Below are positions 7,174 through 9,240 of a DNA stretch of 9,240 nucleotides, one piece after another; the first letter of the stretch is position 1, and the number at the start of each line of letters is the position of its first letter. Made by a program: the position numbers and the translations under genes. Below the pieces are notes generated by a model. It worked only from the letters and a program-made list of their open reading frames with translations, had not been told where the DNA came from and did not search any database. The stretch is from JAOUEE01 sp051011595 (lineage in GTDB: Bacteria; Actinomycetota; Acidimicrobiia; Acidimicrobiales; SHLQ01): positions 1 through 9,240 of the forward strand of contig JBPCTQ010000152.1 of NCBI GenBank assembly GCA_051011595.1, given 5' to 3'.

Positions 7174-7179
7174 AGGCTA
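7174..7179 (-). promoter_or_regulatory. -10 box for a probable leaderless gltX transcript
   Basis: TAGCCT on the minus strand lies exactly 7 bases before the gltX ATG, and no Shine-Dalgarno sequence intervenes. TAnnnT boxes at this distance are the hallmark of leaderless actinobacterial transcripts. The 11-base context CCGGTAGCCTC is identical to that before the gene at 7967-8494. No convincing -35 was seen. Confidence 0.55.
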
Positions 7180-7243
7180 CCGGCCCCACTCGACGGCGCC
7201 GGTGTGTCAGCGGTCGTTCACCAGGCGACGAGCTCACTGCTGG

Positions 7244-7924
7244 TCAGTAACCCTGATCCTTCAACACCACACTGCTCACGATCTTGTCGTGGAAGGCCTG
7301 GTTCTTGTCGTCCCAGAGCGGCCACAGATAGCCGAGGCCACAAGGAATCGCCGACAAGAAGGTGGCGAACATGCGCCCGATACCGCGCCCGCCTCCGAGC
7401 GGCATCAGAGAGTGCTCGTGCACCACTCGGATGTTGAGCGCCTTCTTGCCGAGTGTCTGGCCGGTCTGGCCCTGCCACCAACCGAAGTAGGCGACGCTCA
7501 CGGCCATGTTCACCAGCCAGAGCAGACCCAACATCAAGAAACCGGCCGTGGTGGGCTGCTCGCACAGATACACCTCGCCGCTGAAGTCCGAGCAGGTGGT
7601 GATCTCGGTGGGCACCATCGCTCCCACGATGAGACCCAGAATCCAGAAGGGCACACCCACGATGAGCCCGTCCAGCAGGTACGCCCCCAGACGGGCACCC
7701 CAGCTGGCATAGGTGACGTGGCGGCCGTACCCCGGCGGTGGGTACGGCTGGCCGAACCCGGGTTGGAACGGGGCGGGCGCGGGCGGCTGGGGCAACGACC
7801 CGGGCGGCGGGGTGCCATAAGACGGTGGCTGGCCGGGGGGCGGAGGAGGTTGCCGATAGGGCGGTGGGCCACCGCCGGGAGGCGGAGGGGGCGGGGGCTG
7901 ACCCGGCCAGTTCGGATCCGACAT
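7244..7924 (-). CDS. RDD-family membrane protein with a proline-rich N-terminus
   Basis: 226 residues from ATG 7924; a TTG two codons upstream is a weaker alternative. Residues 1-67 are low-complexity, rich in Pro, Gly, Tyr and Gln, and likely disordered in the cytoplasm. The RDD domain follows: ASWGARLGAYLLDG (Arg78, Asp85), a first membrane segment about 82-103, and a loop with Cys111 and Cys121 that may form a disulfide outside. A second segment lies about 126-148, then the typical GQTLGKKALNIRVV at 156-168, a third hydrophobic stretch about 186-203, and a final DDKNQAFHDKIV with the second conserved Asp. RDD proteins are widespread; a few are implicated in ion transport, but most have no assigned role. 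It sits 42 bases after the preceding gene and 77 bases before gltX, and has its own likely -10 box. Confidence 0.9.
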   Translation of the reverse strand: MSDPNWPGQPPPPPPPGGGPPPYRQPPPPPGQPPSYGTPPPGSLPQPPAPAPFQPGFGQPYPPPGYGRHVTYASWGARLGAYLLDGLIVGVPFWILGLIVGAMVPTEITTCSDFSGEVYLCEQPTTAGFLMLGLLWLVNMAVSVAYFGWWQGQTGQTLGKKALNIRVVHEHSLMPLGGGRGIGRMFATFLSAIPCGLGYLWPLWDDKNQAFHDKIVSSVVLKDQGY

Positions 7925-7931
7925 GGACAAA

Positions 7932-7937
7932 AAGTTA
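7932..7937 (-). promoter_or_regulatory. -10 box for a probable leaderless RDD-gene transcript
   Basis: TAACTT on the minus strand is followed by 7 bases (TTTGTCC) and then the ATG at 7924. No Shine-Dalgarno sequence is present. The spacing equals that before gltX and before the gene at 7967-8494, which supports ATG 7924 over the upstream TTG as the start. Confidence 0.5.
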
Positions 7938-7966
7938 GTCAGGCGCCCTCGTCGGATCGGCCATGC

Positions 7967-8494
7967 TCAGATGCCGACGGCGGCTCTCCAGTTGGCCCGG
8001 CGGGCGGTGGCCGCCTCGGCCGGTGAGCCTCTCAAAATGTCTTCCGGTACCGCGGCCGCCAACGCCCGCGCCGCCATGTAGTGAGCCGCGGTGTGGCTCA
8101 GCCCCGCGAAGGCCGGGCGGCGCCAACCGGCGAGATCGTGTTCGGGCCGTTCGTCGTAGAAGCCGAAAACCTCGAAGGCCAAGCGCACATCGTCGATCAT
8201 CGGTGCCCGACCATCGAGCGACGCCCGCCGCGTTGCGACGGCGGCCGCGCCCACCACCACGTCGGCCGCATGCTCGCCGTCCGCCAGCGTCACGTTGGGC
8301 AACTCGGCCCGCACCAACTTGAGCGCGAATCCCTGATCGGGCCCCTGGTTGCCGAGCGCCACACCACGCGGGTGCGCACCGTCGACCAGGTCACCCGGTC
8401 GATCGGCCCGCCAACTGCCGGCTCGACGCGGCGGCGAGACATAGGCTTTGTCGGCCCGTCGGGTGCGGTTGGGAACGAACTGGGGGGCAGCCAT
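7967..8494 (-). CDS. Conserved-looking protein of unknown function, 175 residues
   Basis: I do not recognise a family. The N-terminus is basic and rich in Arg and Pro (VPNRTRRADKAYVSPPRRAG, about 7-26). It is followed by a segment with HPRGVALGNQGPDQGFAL (about 41-58), an alternating charged and hydrophobic middle, and an Ala-rich C-terminal half with helical character (SHTAAHYMAARALAAAVPED and EAATARRANWRAAVG). There is no signal peptide or membrane segment, so it is likely cytoplasmic. The gene is believed real because the minus-strand frame is free of stops with sensible composition, its ATG follows a TAnnnT box by 7 bases, and it fits tightly (42-base gap) before the RDD gene. An NQGPDQG motif and paired His residues (SHTAAH) are the features most likely to be conserved. 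No function is proposed. Confidence 0.75.
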   Translation of the reverse strand: MAAPQFVPNRTRRADKAYVSPPRRAGSWRADRPGDLVDGAHPRGVALGNQGPDQGFALKLVRAELPNVTLADGEHAADVVVGAAAVATRRASLDGRAPMIDDVRLAFEVFGFYDERPEHDLAGWRRPAFAGLSHTAAHYMAARALAAAVPEDILRGSPAEAATARRANWRAAVGI

Positions 8495-8501
8495 CGCCGA
8501 G

Positions 8502-8507
8502 AGGCTA
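8502..8507 (-). promoter_or_regulatory. -10 box for a probable leaderless transcript of the 175-residue gene
   Basis: TAGCCT on the minus strand, 7 bases before ATG 8494, inside an 11-base string (CCGGTAGCCTC) identical to the one before gltX. No Shine-Dalgarno sequence is visible. It is the minus-strand side of the 151-base divergent intergenic region 8495-8645. Confidence 0.55.
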
Positions 8508-8615
8508 CCGGTTGGCCGGCCGACCAGCCTCGCTCCAGGGGAACGTGATCGGCCGCCCCCGCCGTGCCGACAACGGATAGCCCGCGCGTCGATCTGGCGC
8601 GAGGGTTGGTCGCGC

Positions 8616-8621
8616 TATACA
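8616..8621 (+). promoter_or_regulatory. -10 box upstream of the NTF2-like gene
   Basis: TATACA stands out as an AT-rich hexamer in GC-rich surroundings, 24 bases before the ATG at 8646. Initiation near 8628 would leave a leader of about 18 bases that contains the Shine-Dalgarno sequence. The -35 region is poor (TCTGGC at 17-base spacing). Confidence 0.5.
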
Positions 8622-8631
8622 CAACCGACAC

Positions 8632-8639
8632 AAGGGAAG
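8632..8639 (+). promoter_or_regulatory. Shine-Dalgarno sequence of the NTF2-like gene
   Basis: AAGGGAAG ends 6 bases before ATG 8646 and decides this start. The same frame is open upstream to 8448, but that stretch lies opposite the divergent gene and lacks a ribosome binding site. Confidence 0.65.
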
Positions 8640-8645
8640 TCACCA

Positions 8646-9155
8646 ATGGTCATACCTCTCACCATCGGCGTGGTCGTGAAGTGGTTCGGGTCACGCCGCA
8701 ACGACTCCGACGACGATGTCCAGGGCGACCATCCGATCGTCCGGGCGATGTTGAAGAGCGTGAACACCGGTGACTTCGGCGACATCACCGATCTGATCGA
8801 CGATGAGTGCCGCTTCTACATCAACGCCGAGGAACTCGCCCGCGAAGGTGACGACAACACCATCGACCGGGGCCCGGATCTCTGGGTCGACGCGATCGCC
8901 GACACCCGCGAGGTGTACCCCAAGGTGCACTGGGAGCTGTACGACGAACTCAGCGGCGAGGACGAAGGCAAGCAGAAGATCACCATTCGTTTCGTTTCCA
9001 AGGGCGAAGCGGACGGCGAGACCGACGAATTCGAAGTGGCCGGCTTCGGTGTGGTCGAGGACGACAAGCTGGTCGAATGGCGGCAGGTGGCCGACATGGA
9101 AACCTACAACCGCCGGCGGGTGTTCACCGGGGAGGATCCGGTCGGCACAGACTGA
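8646..9155 (+). CDS. NTF2/SnoaL-like domain protein, acidic
   Basis: 169 residues from ATG 8646. A short hydrophobic N-terminus (MVIPLTIGVVVKWFG) is followed by an acidic linker (NDSDDDVQGD). The remainder has the NTF2/SnoaL layout: helices with VRAMLKSVNTGDFGDITDLI (32-51), a strand (DECRFYIN, 53-60), a helix with LWVDAIADTREVYP (79-92), then strands ending in FGVVEDDKLVEWRQVADMETYNRR (134-157). The phrase DDKLVEWRQVAD matches the closing strands typical of SnoaL-like proteins. The family includes small-molecule isomerases and cyclases as well as non-enzymatic binding proteins, so no reaction is assigned. The many Asp and Glu residues suggest a soluble protein; the N-terminal stretch is too short for a clear signal peptide but could be a weak anchor. 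It is divergent from the minus-strand genes and apparently monocistronic. Confidence 0.8.
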   Translation: MVIPLTIGVVVKWFGSRRNDSDDDVQGDHPIVRAMLKSVNTGDFGDITDLIDDECRFYINAEELAREGDDNTIDRGPDLWVDAIADTREVYPKVHWELYDELSGEDEGKQKITIRFVSKGEADGETDEFEVAGFGVVEDDKLVEWRQVADMETYNRRRVFTGEDPVGTD

Positions 9156-9159
9156 GCGT

Positions 9160-9189
9160 TCGGCGTCGGGACGATGATCCCGTCGCCGA
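9160..9189 (+). terminator. Hairpin terminator after the NTF2-like gene
   Basis: TCGGCGTCGGGA and TCCCGTCGCCGA flank a 6-base loop (CGATGA), giving a 12-bp stem with one T-T mismatch, starting 5 bases after the TGA stop. There is no T-tract, which is common for terminators in high-GC actinobacteria. The remaining bases to 9240 show nothing that can be supported. Confidence 0.65.
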
Positions 9190-9240
9190 CTGCATCATGG
9201 GGGCCGGACGGAGACAGGCCGCTACTGGGCCCTTCAGCGC

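Noticed and set aside
6261..7250. 329-codon plus-strand open frame opposite gltX
   Set aside because: It is antisense to an unmistakable GluRS gene, and the product has no recognisable features.
8448..8645. 66-codon N-terminal extension of the NTF2-like gene
   Set aside because: The extension overlaps the divergent gene and the promoter region, is Arg/Pro-rich, and has no ribosome binding site, while ATG 8646 has a good one.
9190..9240. ATG at 9197 as the start of another plus-strand gene
   Set aside because: There is no ribosome binding site and only about 14 codons are visible, with no distinguishing composition.

Overview
The window is G+C-rich and densely coding, and reads like a chromosomal segment of an actinobacterium. 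The mix of an RDD protein with a proline-rich N-terminus, secreted glucose/sorbosone-dehydrogenase-like proteins with RTX tails, and start codons placed just after a -10 box fits a free-living member of the Acidimicrobiia. That taxonomic guess is inference. I see no insertion sequence, integrase, CRISPR array, tRNA or rRNA.

Layout, left to right. Positions 1-95 hold the first 31 codons of a minus-strand membrane or exported protein that runs off the left edge. Positions 125-2860 and 2951-5665 hold two tandem minus-strand paralogues of about 900 residues. Each has an export signal, a six-bladed GSDH-type beta-propeller, a PKD domain, one or two further beta-rich modules, and 22 uninterrupted RTX nonapeptides. 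Next, on the same strand, come gltX (glutamyl-tRNA synthetase, 5763-7166), an RDD-family membrane protein (7244-7924) and a 175-residue protein I do not recognise (7967-8494). On the plus strand, 8646-9155 encodes an acidic NTF2/SnoaL-like protein, divergent from the rest and followed by a hairpin terminator.

Expression signals. The three minus-strand genes upstream of the paralogues each carry a TAnnnT hexamer exactly 7 bases before the ATG and no Shine-Dalgarno sequence, which suggests leaderless transcripts. The plus-strand gene has a conventional layout with -10, leader and Shine-Dalgarno. The first paralogue in transcription order (2951-5665) also has a leader, with a Shine-Dalgarno sequence abutting a long imperfect inverted repeat. 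The second paralogue has no convincing start signal and may be co-transcribed with the first.

How the genes relate. gltX, the RDD protein and the plus-strand protein look like core or housekeeping genes with no obvious functional link to the paralogues. The paralogue pair is the accessory-looking part: extracellular, probably calcium-dependent proteins that may oxidise sugars or other alcohols/aldoses with PQQ, or may have kept the propeller only as a scaffold. I did not find a clearly new multi-gene system. The most worthwhile observations are the in-register conservation of the paralogues' repeats and cysteines, the leaderless trio, and the inverted repeat in the leader of the paralogue pair.
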